Assembly: GCF_947077775.1 (NCBI RefSeq)
Contig: NZ_CAMTTE010000001.1
Coordinates: 434,001 to 498,000 of the forward strand
DNA from: Salinibacter pepae
GTDB lineage: Bacteria; Bacteroidota; Rhodothermia; Rhodothermales; Salinibacteraceae
DNA length: 64,000 bases
Direction: 5' to 3'
A program made the position numbers and the translations under genes. Positions 16,908 through 26,863 of the stretch are shown here, piece after piece (positions within the stretch are counted from its first letter, which is position 1; each line of letters starts with the position of its first letter). The notes under the pieces are model-generated. The model did no database searches. It was not told where the DNA came from and saw only the letters and a list, made by a program, of their open reading frames with translations.

Positions 16908-18179
16908 TTACGCCGCAGACGGGGCCGGCTCGGCCTCGTCGACCTGCGTGCCCACCAACACCGCGGCCCCCACCGCGAGCAGGCTGCCAATCCCAAACGG
17001 CACGATGAACCCGAACGATACGAAGAAGCCCGCCATCAGCTGGCCGGATGAGATGCCCAGCCCAAACGCCACGGTCAGGACGGCCAGCTGTGCCCCGGAC
17101 TGTCCCTGCTCGGTGTGGTCGCCCGCCAGGGCCAGCGCCGGGGCAAACACCAGTGCGCCCGCCCCGCCCTGTAGCATCCGCACCACGATCATCTGCCAGG
17201 GCGCTTCGACGACGCCCTGTAGCAGCGTGGTGGGGACGAGTCCCATCAGCCCGAGCACGATGAACCACTTGCGCCCCATCCGGTCGCTGGCCCGTCCCAC
17301 CACGGGCTGCAGGGCCGCGAGGGCCGCGATGAGGGCCACGAACTCGACCGCAAACAGGAACGGCCCCTGCCCCAGCCGGGCATTCACCTCCGGCTCGATG
17401 GCGGACAGCAGCGCCATGCAGCTTGCCATGATGAGGGTCGCGACCCCCAACGCGAAGATGGTGTCGAGCCGCCATCCCGATCCCGACCGGTCCCAGACCC
17501 GGAGGGCCAGGCGCCGCTCCGTGGGGGCCGTGCCCTCGGGATCCTGCACGAGCACCCCCACGAGGCCGGTTCCCAGAAAGGCCGTGGCCGCGGCCACGGC
17601 GAACGTCGCCTCGAACCCCGTCACCTCCGCCCCGCCCGGCATCGCGAACGGCCCCATCTCAAGGAGCACGCTCGCCAAGAGGGGACCGGCCCCGAAGCCG
17701 ATGAGGCGGAAGGAGTTGTACACGCCCATGTTGCCGCCCCGGCTGCCCGCGTCGCTCAGCTCGTTGACGATGGCCAGGCTCGCCGTGATCGTGAAGGCCG
17801 CCGCGAGGCCCTGGACCACCCGCAGCACGAAGAGGTGCCAGTAGGCCGTGGCCGCGGCGAACGCCAGGTTGATGGCCCCGAGGACCACGAGCCCACCGAT
17901 CACGAAGACCTTTCGGCGGCCGGCCCGATCGGACAGGCGCCCGGCCAGCGGCTGTGCGATGCTGCTCGCGATGCCAAACAGTGCCAGCACGACGCCCGCG
18001 ACCATCGAGGCGGGAACGCCAAAGATGCGCCCCCCGACCGCCTCGCTCGCCACGTAGAGCGGCAGCACGATGATGAGAAACGAGTTGCCCACGGCGTCCG
18101 CCATGCGGGCCAGGGCAAGCGCAAGCACGCGCCGATCAACCCCGAAAAGCTGCCCCCCAGAAGACGTACGGTCGTCCAT
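16908..18179 (-). CDS. Major facilitator superfamily transporter
   Basis: This inner-membrane carrier of 423 residues has about twelve hydrophobic helices. The loop between helices 2 and 3 carries the MFS signature GRLSDRAGRRKVF, and the matching loop in the second half reads GRASDRMGRKWF. An acidic patch precedes the C-terminus. Drug, sugar-phosphate and metabolite exporters share this pattern, so the substrate is open. It starts 42 bases after hemL and is the last gene of the long run that includes hemF, hemH and hemL. An export or uptake role linked to tetrapyrrole metabolism is possible but unproven. Confidence 0.88.
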   Translation of the reverse strand: MDDRTSSGGQLFGVDRRVLALALARMADAVGNSFLIIVLPLYVASEAVGGRIFGVPASMVAGVVLALFGIASSIAQPLAGRLSDRAGRRKVFVIGGLVVLGAINLAFAAATAYWHLFVLRVVQGLAAAFTITASLAIVNELSDAGSRGGNMGVYNSFRLIGFGAGPLLASVLLEMGPFAMPGGAEVTGFEATFAVAAATAFLGTGLVGVLVQDPEGTAPTERRLALRVWDRSGSGWRLDTIFALGVATLIMASCMALLSAIEPEVNARLGQGPFLFAVEFVALIAALAALQPVVGRASDRMGRKWFIVLGLMGLVPTTLLQGVVEAPWQMIVVRMLQGGAGALVFAPALALAGDHTEQGQSGAQLAVLTVAFGLGISSGQLMAGFFVSFGFIVPFGIGSLLAVGAAVLVGTQVDEAEPAPSAA

Positions 18180-18221
18180 GTTCGGCTCGAAGACGCGAGA
18201 GGAAGTGGCGGGGGCGGCCTG

Positions 18222-19538
<1,317 letters not shown>

Positions 19539-19619
19539 GGCATCGGTGGCGTGGTCGGTCAAACAGTGACGAGCAGGGGGGAGTCGTCGTGGGCCTGTGG
19601 CGCAGCGTCTCGGCCGCGC

Positions 19620-20192
19620 TCATTCGGGGGTCGGCCGCTTTACGTGTCGGTAGAGGGCGTGAACCCGAACCTCTCCGTTTTCTTCGACGCGAGATGGGGC
19701 TCGGGACTCCACCAGTGCTATATCCAAAGCCCCGGCGTCGAGGTCCGCCGGTGCAAAACGAGTTACAGTGTCGTCGTGGGACGCCCCGTCGGGGCCATCC
19801 GTCGTCGCCGGAACGGTGAGATACACCCATCCGCCGGGCGCCAGCAAATTCTGGCTCTTGTTCAGGAGCGTTGCGAGGTCGGCCGGCGAGTCGACCAGGG
19901 CCTCCGTCCGGTCGGCAATGACCCAGTCGAAGGTCGCCTCCAGCTCGTCGAGCCCCTGTAGGGAGAGCTGCTGGACGCACGTCTCTGCGGTCTCCGCATC
20001 GACCAGATCGCGAACGACGGCCTGCGTGTCCTGCACCGCGTCCGGCCGGGGGTCGCAGGCGTGGACGGGAAACCCGAGGCGCAGAAGGGCCTCGGTGTGG
20101 TCCCCCGCCCCACATCCCAGGTCCAGAATGGGACTGGAGACGGGAACGGGTGCCAGGGTGCGCAACAATTCGTCGGACGGCGAAAGGCTCAT
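19620..20192 (-). CDS. Class I SAM-dependent methyltransferase
   Basis: This 190-residue methyltransferase has motif I ILDLGCGAGDHTEALLRLG at about residues 22-40, an acidic residue at the end of the second strand (HACDPRPD), and DWVIADRTEALVD plus LLAPGGWVYLTVPA as motifs II-III. It therefore binds S-adenosylmethionine, but no substrate domain is present. It sits between hemH and hemL, 54 bases after hemH. This hints at a heme or tetrapyrrole link, but similar small methyltransferases are often placed in unrelated operons. The ATG at 20192 is the natural start. Confidence 0.82.
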   Translation of the reverse strand: MSLSPSDELLRTLAPVPVSSPILDLGCGAGDHTEALLRLGFPVHACDPRPDAVQDTQAVVRDLVDAETAETCVQQLSLQGLDELEATFDWVIADRTEALVDSPADLATLLNKSQNLLAPGGWVYLTVPATTDGPDGASHDDTVTRFAPADLDAGALDIALVESRAPSRVEENGEVRVHALYRHVKRPTPE

Positions 20193-20246
20193 CGTCGGCG
20201 AGCAGGTGAGTGCGGAAAATATACTGGGCCGCCCCCAGACAAACCG

Positions 20247-21590
20247 CTACGGGTCTTCCTTCGACCGCGACTCTGCGAGGGGACTTGATCGTTCGTCGGG
20301 GGGCGAGGCGGGGCGGTCGGTGGCGGTTGCCGACTGGGTCGGGCGGTCGGGATGCGTCCATCGTCGCGCCCCCCACTGCCGTCCACAGGTCGGGCAGGCG
20401 CCGTCGCGGGTCACTTTGTGGCGCGGAAGCTGTTGAAGGGGCCGGAGTGGGTAGGTCTGGGCGTGGCCGTCCTCTCTGTGGTGGCGTTGGTTCGTGTCGA
20501 TGGGCACGTCGAGCTGAGCCATGGTGGCCTCCCCGAGTGCCTCAATGAACAGCGGATGGGTGTTGAGGCCGGCCGTCACTTCGAAGTGGTCAACCCCGTG
20601 TGCCGACGCCGTCTCGCGCACGTCCACGTCGAGGTCGTAGCGGACGTTGACGTGGTCGGTCACGAAGGCAATGGGAACGACCAGCACTGCGCGGTGGCCC
20701 TGCTCGGCGAGGGCGGCAATTGTGTCCGGGGTCGAGGGCGTGACCCAGTGGTTCGGCCCAATTAGGCTTTGGAAGGCCGTGCGGAAGGGCCGGTCTCGCC
20801 CTCGGTGTTGCATCACCCGATCCACGGTCGAGTGCACGTGGCAGCAGTACGGGGGCTTGCGCGGCCCCTGCGCGTTGAACACCGAGCCGTGCGCACTGAA
20901 GACGAGTGCGACCTCCTCGCGCACATGTCGCGGGAACCGCTGCAGGGCCTCGTCGATCCGTTCCGAAACGGCCTGCACGTACTTCGGATGAGCGGCGTAT
21001 TCGGGCACGACGGTCGTGGGCCAGGACGGACGCTCCCCCCTCGCCCCCAGCGCCTTCCAGTACGCAAGCGCCGAGCCCGTCGTGCCGGCGGCGTACTGTG
21101 GGTACGAGGGCACCAGCACAACCTTGTCCACCCCGTCGGCCGCCATGTCGGCCGCCACCTTTTCCGGGAACGGACGCCCGTACCGCATCGCCGAGTACAC
21201 GCGAACCCCCACACCGGCCGGGTCTCCGTAGCGGGCGTGGAGGTGGTCCTGGAGCACCGTGGCCTGCTCCCGGGCCAGCCGCGGGACGGGCGAGCCCCCT
21301 CCGATGAGCTCGTAGTGCTCACGGAGCGTTCCGGCCCGAAGGTAGGCGACCGACCTGGCCAGCCATCGACGCATCCGCCCCCCCACCGGAACATCAAGGA
21401 GAAGCGGGTCCATCAGCAGGCGGTACAGAAACGGCTCGACCTCCCCCAGGGTCGACGGCCCGCCTAGGTTGAACAGCACGACGCCCACGCGGTCGCCCGC
21501 GTCAATCGGGAGGGGGGTTCGGGAGGCACAATCCTCGGGACGCGTCCACTGACCGGGCTCATGGGCACGAAGAATGTCGAGTGGAGTCAT
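20247..21590 (-). CDS. hemH: Ferrochelatase, divergent, with C-terminal extension
   Basis: This 447-residue protein carries the ferrochelatase core, which inserts ferrous iron into a porphyrin. Visible are LFNLGGPSTL, YELIGGGSPVPRL, RYGRPFPE, VPSYPQYAAGTTGSA and FSAHGSVFN with the metal-site His234. The region that normally reads HIETL or HLEVLYDND has DHVNVRYDLD, so the usual catalytic glutamate is Asn315; the DNA there reads AAC. After the core (about residue 360) come some 85 extra residues with CPTCGRQWGARRW (Cys399 and Cys402) and a low-complexity tail. The ATG at 21590 is used, since the next upstream start is only a TTG. Whether the product is protoheme or coproheme cannot be told. Confidence 0.88.
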   Translation of the reverse strand: MTPLDILRAHEPGQWTRPEDCASRTPLPIDAGDRVGVVLFNLGGPSTLGEVEPFLYRLLMDPLLLDVPVGGRMRRWLARSVAYLRAGTLREHYELIGGGSPVPRLAREQATVLQDHLHARYGDPAGVGVRVYSAMRYGRPFPEKVAADMAADGVDKVVLVPSYPQYAAGTTGSALAYWKALGARGERPSWPTTVVPEYAAHPKYVQAVSERIDEALQRFPRHVREEVALVFSAHGSVFNAQGPRKPPYCCHVHSTVDRVMQHRGRDRPFRTAFQSLIGPNHWVTPSTPDTIAALAEQGHRAVLVVPIAFVTDHVNVRYDLDVDVRETASAHGVDHFEVTAGLNTHPLFIEALGEATMAQLDVPIDTNQRHHREDGHAQTYPLRPLQQLPRHKVTRDGACPTCGRQWGARRWTHPDRPTQSATATDRPASPPDERSSPLAESRSKEDP

Positions 21591-21719
21591 ACGGGCCGAG
21601 CGTACACTCAAGGGCCGACGTTGGGGACATGATGACAGCGGTAAATTGAGCGCTGGGCCCTCCGTCCCGTTCCCGCGACGCGTTGAAATTCACCCTAAAA
21701 CACCCTCTCAGCAGGGTCT

Positions 21720-22703
21720 TCACGTGGTACTATCCGGCGCCTCGGCCTCCGTCACCGAAAGCCAATCCCGAGCCGTGAAGTACCACTGCGCATCGGCCTC
21801 GGGCGTGCCCGGCTCTGGCGTATAGTCGTACGGCCACTGCACCTGCGGCGGCATGCTCATGAGAATGCTCTCCGTGCGGCCGTCGGACTCCAGCCCGAAC
21901 TTGGTCCCTCGATCGTACACCAGGTTGAACTCCACGTACCGCCCCCGACGGATGCGTTGGTACGCCTTTTCCTGTTGCCCATAGGCCGTGTCCTTGCGTC
22001 GCTTCACGATGGGAAGATACGACTCCAGAAAGGCGCGGCCGGCCTCCCGCGTGAAGAAAAACAGCCCTTCCGGATCTTCGCGGAGGTAATCGTAAAAGAT
22101 GCCGCCCACGCCCCGCGCCTCGTCTCGATGGTCCAGATAGAAGTAGTCGTCACACTTGGCCTTGAAGGCGGCGTAGTCGGCCCCCTCGTGGCGATCACAC
22201 ACCTCCTTCCACACCCCGTGAAAGTGTTTCGTATCGTCGAGGCGGGGGTAGTACGGCGTAAGGTCGGCCCCGCCGCCGAACCACTGGTCCAGCGGATTCA
22301 TGAGGTCGTCGCCCAGCGCAAAATACCGGAAGTTGGCGTGGACGGTGGGGACGTACGGCGAGCGGGGGTGCATCACCAGGGAGAGGCCCGTGGCGTAGAA
22401 GGGGGCCTCCTCGACGTCAAACTCGCGCGCCATCCGCTCCGGCAGCGGGCCGTGGACCGCGGAGGTATTCACGCCCCCTTTCTCAAATACGTCGCCCCCC
22501 TCGATCACCGCCGTGATGCCGCCGCCGCCCTCGTCCCGGGACCAGCGATCCACCTCGAACGACGCCCCCGGGTCGAGGTCGTCGAAGGCCCGGGTCATTC
22601 GGAGCTGCAAGGCCTCCACGAACCGCTTCATGCGGTGTGCCATCGGAAGGTCGTCCCGCGGGTCCTCGCGGAGGGTCTCGAGACGGTCGAAATCATCGCC
22701 CAT
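21720..22703 (-). CDS. hemF: Oxygen-dependent coproporphyrinogen III oxidase
   Basis: This 327-residue enzyme oxidatively decarboxylates coproporphyrinogen III to protoporphyrinogen IX using oxygen. Motifs are typical of HemF: GGGITAVIEGGDVFEKGGVN, SLVMHPRSPYVPTVHANFRY, WFGGGADLTPYYP, and EFNLVYDRGTKFGL near the end. The start at the ATG of 22703 is chosen because the next start upstream is TTG. It sits 96 bases downstream of the RluA gene and 129 bases upstream of hemH, so the protoporphyrin branch of heme synthesis is implied. This argues against the coproporphyrin-dependent route as the only pathway. Confidence 0.97.
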   Translation of the reverse strand: MGDDFDRLETLREDPRDDLPMAHRMKRFVEALQLRMTRAFDDLDPGASFEVDRWSRDEGGGGITAVIEGGDVFEKGGVNTSAVHGPLPERMAREFDVEEAPFYATGLSLVMHPRSPYVPTVHANFRYFALGDDLMNPLDQWFGGGADLTPYYPRLDDTKHFHGVWKEVCDRHEGADYAAFKAKCDDYFYLDHRDEARGVGGIFYDYLREDPEGLFFFTREAGRAFLESYLPIVKRRKDTAYGQQEKAYQRIRRGRYVEFNLVYDRGTKFGLESDGRTESILMSMPPQVQWPYDYTPEPGTPEADAQWYFTARDWLSVTEAEAPDSTT

Positions 22704-22799
22704 GATCGTAGACTGCAATTCGTTCGGAGAGATCGGAAGACGCGTGACGGACCGGGCCCCGGGACAGCCGACGCTTCTTGCCCCTCTTGCCCCTGGCTG

Positions 22800-23498
22800 T
22801 CAGGACGGCTGCTCGCGGTCGAGCATCCGGTGGAGCACCGTGTTCATGCCGTCGGTGAGCACCCCCGACCAGTGCGTCGGGGGCGGCGCCACGAAGGTCT
22901 CGCGGCGCGGGCGGGCAGGATGGTCGGCCCGCAGGAGAACATGGTGCAGTGCAACGGCACGGTCCGGCAGCGAATCCGACGCGCCGTACCGGTCGTCCCC
23001 CACCACCGGGTGGCCCCGGCTTGCGGCCTGAAGGCGGATCTGATGCGGGCGCCCGGTCTGAAGCGTCACCTGGAGGAGCGTACGGGCACGGCTCGATTCG
23101 AGCACCTGCCAGTCGAGGGCGGCCCGCTTGCCCTCGGGATGATCGGGATCGACGAGCCGGGGCTGCCGGTCGGGCTTCGCGATGTAGTCCGTCCACGCCC
23201 CGATGCCCTGAAGTGTGCCCTCCACGGCCACCACGTACCGCTTCTCGACCAGCCGCTCCCGAAACTGCCGGGACAGCTCTCGGGCGGCCTCCGGCGACCG
23301 TGCCAGAACCATCACCCCCGAGGCGGGCCGGTCGAGCCGGTGCACCAGCCCAAGAAACGGCGCCCCTTCCGTCTCGCCGGACAGCATCTCTTTGCCGCGC
23401 GAGACGACGTCCGGATCGCCGGTCTGGTCGGGCTGGGCAAGCAGTCCGGGCGGCTTGCTGACGACCAAAAGGTGCTCATCGCGGTGCAGAATGGTCAC
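22800..23498 (-). CDS. RluA-family pseudouridine synthase
   Basis: This 232-residue catalytic domain converts specific uridines of rRNA or tRNA to pseudouridine. The catalytic motif GLVHRLDRPASGVMVLAR is complete with the Asp of HRLD. Later come RYVVAVEGTL, LLQVTLQTGRPHQIRLQAA and GHPVVGDDRYG. No S4 RNA-binding domain is present, so this is the short form like TruC/RluA. The start is a GTG at 23498. It is 52 bases after the dehydrogenase gene and upstream of hemF, most likely in the same transcript. The exact target uridine is unknown. Confidence 0.93.
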   Translation of the reverse strand: MTILHRDEHLLVVSKPPGLLAQPDQTGDPDVVSRGKEMLSGETEGAPFLGLVHRLDRPASGVMVLARSPEAARELSRQFRERLVEKRYVVAVEGTLQGIGAWTDYIAKPDRQPRLVDPDHPEGKRAALDWQVLESSRARTLLQVTLQTGRPHQIRLQAASRGHPVVGDDRYGASDSLPDRAVALHHVLLRADHPARPRRETFVAPPPTHWSGVLTDGMNTVLHRMLDREQPS

Positions 23499-23550
23499 GA
23501 GACCAACCGGGGATTTGAACGTAGCGGCTCATGCGGGCGCCTCGTGGTTC

Positions 23551-24621
23551 TCAAGCATCCGCCGCAGGACCCGTCGCGAAGGCGCGGGGGACGGGCAGGT
23601 CGGCCATGGTGTGCAACCCGGGCGGGGCATCAGCGACCCGCGGGGCCATATTCACCAGCATGCCCACCGTGGCGGTGTCCCCAAAGATTCCCCCCTGGAA
23701 CCGGAGGTCGATGGGCGGGTCCCCGTCCACCGTCACCGCGTCGTAGGACGCGTCCGCCCCGACGAACATCTTAAGGTCAAGAGTAAGCCGGGACTCGCCG
23801 TCGACCCGCCCCTCGGCGGTGTGGTGAATGCCCGCCACGGCCCCGGGCTCGACCCGCCGGTACCCCGTGTCCACCGGGGCGTCGGCCCGGACCGGCCGAA
23901 GTTCCTCCTCGACGCCCCCCAGCGACCACCCAAGCCCGTCCGCCATCATGTGTAAAGACTCCCGGAGGCCGATATGCCCAAAGCCTCCCCCGGCCTTCTT
24001 GTCCGCGAATGCCTGCGGGGAGAGCCCGGCCCCCACCTTGGCCTGGAGCGGGTCGCGGCGCTCCCCCGCGTCGACAACCCGTTCGACGTGTACGGCCCGC
24101 ACGTCGGTGCAGCCCGCCGTCGCCATGAGGGGCACCACGTCCATGGCGTAGCCGGGGTTTACCCCCGTCCCCACGACAGTGACGCCCTCCTCTCGCGCCA
24201 CCCGGTCGAGCCGCTCGGCCCGGTCGGGCGATCGGCGAAACGGAAACGAAAGCTCCTCGGTGGAGGACACGACGTGGGCCCCGGCCCGGGCGCACTGGAC
24301 CAGCTGGTCCGTCACCCCCTCCAGGAACGAGGTGGTGGTGTGGAGCACGACGTCGGGCGCCCCGTCGGCCAGGGCTGATTCGGCCTCGTCGGATACGTGA
24401 ACGCCGGTGGACGCGGCCTCACCGTCGATCAGATCAACAACGTCGCGCCCCGCCTTGGCCGGATCGATGTCCACCGCCCCGACGAGGGTCAGGGGCTCCT
24501 TTTCGAGCACCGTCCGGGCGGCCGCCTGCCCGATGGGGCCGAGGCCGTACTGGAGAACACGAAGGGAATCGGTCGGCACGAGACGAATGGCTGTTTGGAG
24601 AGGGGACTGTACAGGGGGCAC
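23551..24621 (-). CDS. Dipicolinate-reductase-like / diaminopentanoate-dehydrogenase-like oxidoreductase
   Basis: This 356-residue protein has a Rossmann fold (LRVLQYGLGPIGQAAARTVL) followed by AVDIDPAKAGRD, DVVLHTTTSF and VVGTGVNPGYAMD, the pattern of the 2,4-diaminopentanoate dehydrogenase and dihydrodipicolinate reductase relatives. The C-terminal part (GHIGLRESLHMMADGLGW) fits the substrate-binding domain of that group. The start codon is a GTG; an internal GTG at 24579 would drop fourteen residues and is equally possible. The aspartokinase gene ends 33 bases upstream. The pairing suggests a step on an aspartate-derived amino acid, but the reaction is not established. Confidence 0.75.
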   Translation of the reverse strand: MPPVQSPLQTAIRLVPTDSLRVLQYGLGPIGQAAARTVLEKEPLTLVGAVDIDPAKAGRDVVDLIDGEAASTGVHVSDEAESALADGAPDVVLHTTTSFLEGVTDQLVQCARAGAHVVSSTEELSFPFRRSPDRAERLDRVAREEGVTVVGTGVNPGYAMDVVPLMATAGCTDVRAVHVERVVDAGERRDPLQAKVGAGLSPQAFADKKAGGGFGHIGLRESLHMMADGLGWSLGGVEEELRPVRADAPVDTGYRRVEPGAVAGIHHTAEGRVDGESRLTLDLKMFVGADASYDAVTVDGDPPIDLRFQGGIFGDTATVGMLVNMAPRVADAPPGLHTMADLPVPRAFATGPAADA

Positions 24622-24654
24622 GCTCGATGCCCCATGGAGCAGGGGCCCAGCGTG

Positions 24655-25635
24655 TTACGGCGCCGGCCAGAGCGCGTCGGCGGTGCCGTCGGCCGGCACA
24701 ATCGGGGTGCCCGGCCGGTCCGGCGCGACGATGGACCGCACCTGCATGGGAATGCCTGCGTCAGCAAGCGGGCGTAGCGTTTTGGGGTGCATCCCGAGCC
24801 CGCCCGACGCACTGCGTGCGAGGGCCGCCTCCATCGACAGGTGGTCAACCCGCTCGGCCGCCTCGTTCGCGTCCGGATCGTCGGTGTAAATCCCATCGAC
24901 GTCGGTGTACCGGGTAAGCCCCTGCGCCCCGAGCAGCGCTGCGACGAGGGCCGCCGAGTAGTCGCTCCCCTCAAATCCGAGGGTCGTGGGCCTGCCGTCC
25001 TCCGTGGCCCCGATGAACCCGGCCACCACCGGCACGGCCGCCGGGTCCAGCGACCGGTACCAGGCGCGCACCCGTTCGGACGTGGCGTCGTGCTGTACCT
25101 GGGCCGCCCCGAAGGTATCATCCGTCACGACCAGGTCGGTCGCGTCGCACCGCGGGGCGTGGAGGCCCGCGTCACGGAGCGCAAGGGTAACCATCGGCAC
25201 CGAGAGCTGCTCCCCCACGGCGAGCACCGCGTCCCGGGCCGCGGGGACATCTGCGTCCTGCTCGACCCGATCGAACGCACGTCGGAGGGCGTCCAGCCGC
25301 TCGTCGAGGATCGCTTCGTAGGTGCGCTTCCGGCCTGCACACAACACCGCCTCCGCCTGCTCGGCGTGACGGGTCCGGAGCGTGTCGGTCAGGGCCTCCA
25401 CTGCCGTCGCGCCGTCGGCCCGGGTCGACACCGCCTCAAGTGCACTCGCCAGCTGTCGCGACACCCCCGAGAGCGCCGACACGACGGCGACGACACGCCC
25501 CTCGGCGGCCGCCTCCCGGATCAGTTGCACGACCGTCCGGAATCGGTCCGGCCGGCCCACCGACGTTCCCCCAAACTTGAACACCACGAGGGGCGATTCC
25601 GGGACGTCTGGCGGCGGGGGTGACGAATCGGGCAC
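24655..25635 (-). CDS. Aspartate kinase catalytic domain without ACT domains
   Basis: This 326-residue enzyme phosphorylates aspartate, the first step to lysine, threonine, methionine and diaminopimelate. The kinase signature VFKFGGTSVG is near residue 20. GEQLSVPMVTLAL, TLGFEGSDYSAALVAALLGA and YTDVDGIYTDDPDA are standard, and the end HPKTLRPLADAGIPMQVRS closes the catalytic domain. No ACT domains follow: after that segment come fewer than 30 residues. Usual bacterial LysC has two ACT domains for feedback control, so this form may be unregulated or pair with another subunit. The start is a GTG at 25635; no ATG fits. It is divergent from the SpmA gene. Confidence 0.88.
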   Translation of the reverse strand: MPDSSPPPPDVPESPLVVFKFGGTSVGRPDRFRTVVQLIREAAAEGRVVAVVSALSGVSRQLASALEAVSTRADGATAVEALTDTLRTRHAEQAEAVLCAGRKRTYEAILDERLDALRRAFDRVEQDADVPAARDAVLAVGEQLSVPMVTLALRDAGLHAPRCDATDLVVTDDTFGAAQVQHDATSERVRAWYRSLDPAAVPVVAGFIGATEDGRPTTLGFEGSDYSAALVAALLGAQGLTRYTDVDGIYTDDPDANEAAERVDHLSMEAALARSASGGLGMHPKTLRPLADAGIPMQVRSIVAPDRPGTPIVPADGTADALWPAP

Positions 25636-25816
25636 AGATTCACAACGGGCTCCAGGCAACAAGACACCGCGCCCTGCAACCACCGATTTTCGGGCAGTGT
25701 TCCTGTGTTCTCGGCCGCACCCTGCCCCCCACCCCGCCGCCCCGTTCATTTCTCTTCCGGCCGGCAGTCCGTATGATGAGAAGCGATTCGTGCCTGCCCC
25801 ACGACGCCACGTGCCC

Positions 25817-26815
25817 ATGCTCAACTACATCTGGAGTGGGCTCATTATTGGGAGCCTGCTCTTCGCCCTGACCGTCGACACCCAGGAGCTGGTCGAGAAC
25901 CGGTTCCGGAACGAGACCGCCCTTCCGGTCGCGCTCCACTTCCCCGACGGCTACGCGCCGGACGCGCGTCGTCAGCCGGTCGAGATTCGGATCGACTCGG
26001 CCACGTACCGGGACGTGTACGGCGTGAATGCGGCGCCGGACCCGGTCTATGCCGGCACGCTCGTGCAGACCCAGGAGGGCCGAAAGGTGGAGTTCGACCC
26101 GGACGCCGATCTTCCCGAGCCGCTCGCCACCATTCAGTCGTTCCACGCGACGGACGACAATCCAGCCCTCCGCGGCGCCCTCCAGGGGACGTCCCGGACG
26201 ACCGCCGGGGTGGGCCGGACCGAGACCGCCCTTCAGTTCGAGCCGGTTCGCTTTCGCAAACTAAACGACATCGCGCAGGCGGCCCTCAACTTTGCGGAGA
26301 CGGCCGCCTCGCTCGCCCTCAGCCTCATCGGCGTCCTCGGGCTCATGCTGGGCCTCGTAAAGATCGGTGAGGAGGCGGGGCTCATCGAATCCCTCACCGG
26401 CATTGTCCAGCCCATCCTGAGCCCCCTCTTTCCCAACGTGCCGGACGATCACCCGGCCCTCGCCAACATCAGCCTCAACCTACTGGCGAACGTGTTCGGG
26501 CTGGGCAACGCGGCGACCCCGCTGGGGATTAAGGCCATGGAGGACCTGCAGGAGCTGAACCCGTCGGACGAGAAGGCGAGCGACGACATGGTGATGCTGC
26601 TGGCGCTCAACACCTCGAGCGTACAACTCGTCCCGCCCTCGCTCCTGGTGGCCATCATGGGCCTGCAGATCAACCAACTCTTCTTCTCCATCACACTGGC
26701 GACCCTCTGCTCGACCGTCGCCGGCATTCTCGGCACCCTGGCCCTTCACCGGCTTCCGTACTTTCGGGCGACGGCCCCGCACCGCACCGCCGACGCCGAA
26801 GACCCGGACGAGTAA
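25817..26815 (+). CDS. spmA: SpmA-like nucleoside-recognition membrane protein
   Basis: This 332-residue inner-membrane protein has a N-terminal helix, a soluble insertion of about 120 residues (NETALPVALHF to FEPVRFRKL), and then about five helices. The second half matches SpmA: SLIGVLGLMLGLVKIGEEAGLIE, then NISLNLLANVFGLGNAATPLG and the LALNTSSVQLVP pore-like segment. The Gate domain occurs in spore-maturation proteins of Bacillus, but also in non-sporulating bacteria where the role is unclear. The next gene is SpmB, only 48 bases downstream. In Bacteroidota the two halves are often one fused protein; here they are separate. The ATG at 25817 starts just before the first helix. Confidence 0.85.
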   Translation: MLNYIWSGLIIGSLLFALTVDTQELVENRFRNETALPVALHFPDGYAPDARRQPVEIRIDSATYRDVYGVNAAPDPVYAGTLVQTQEGRKVEFDPDADLPEPLATIQSFHATDDNPALRGALQGTSRTTAGVGRTETALQFEPVRFRKLNDIAQAALNFAETAASLALSLIGVLGLMLGLVKIGEEAGLIESLTGIVQPILSPLFPNVPDDHPALANISLNLLANVFGLGNAATPLGIKAMEDLQELNPSDEKASDDMVMLLALNTSSVQLVPPSLLVAIMGLQINQLFFSITLATLCSTVAGILGTLALHRLPYFRATAPHRTADAEDPDE

Positions 26816-26863
26816 TTCTCGACTCGCCCTTCTGCCCCTATACACGCCCCCCCCTCTGCCGCC

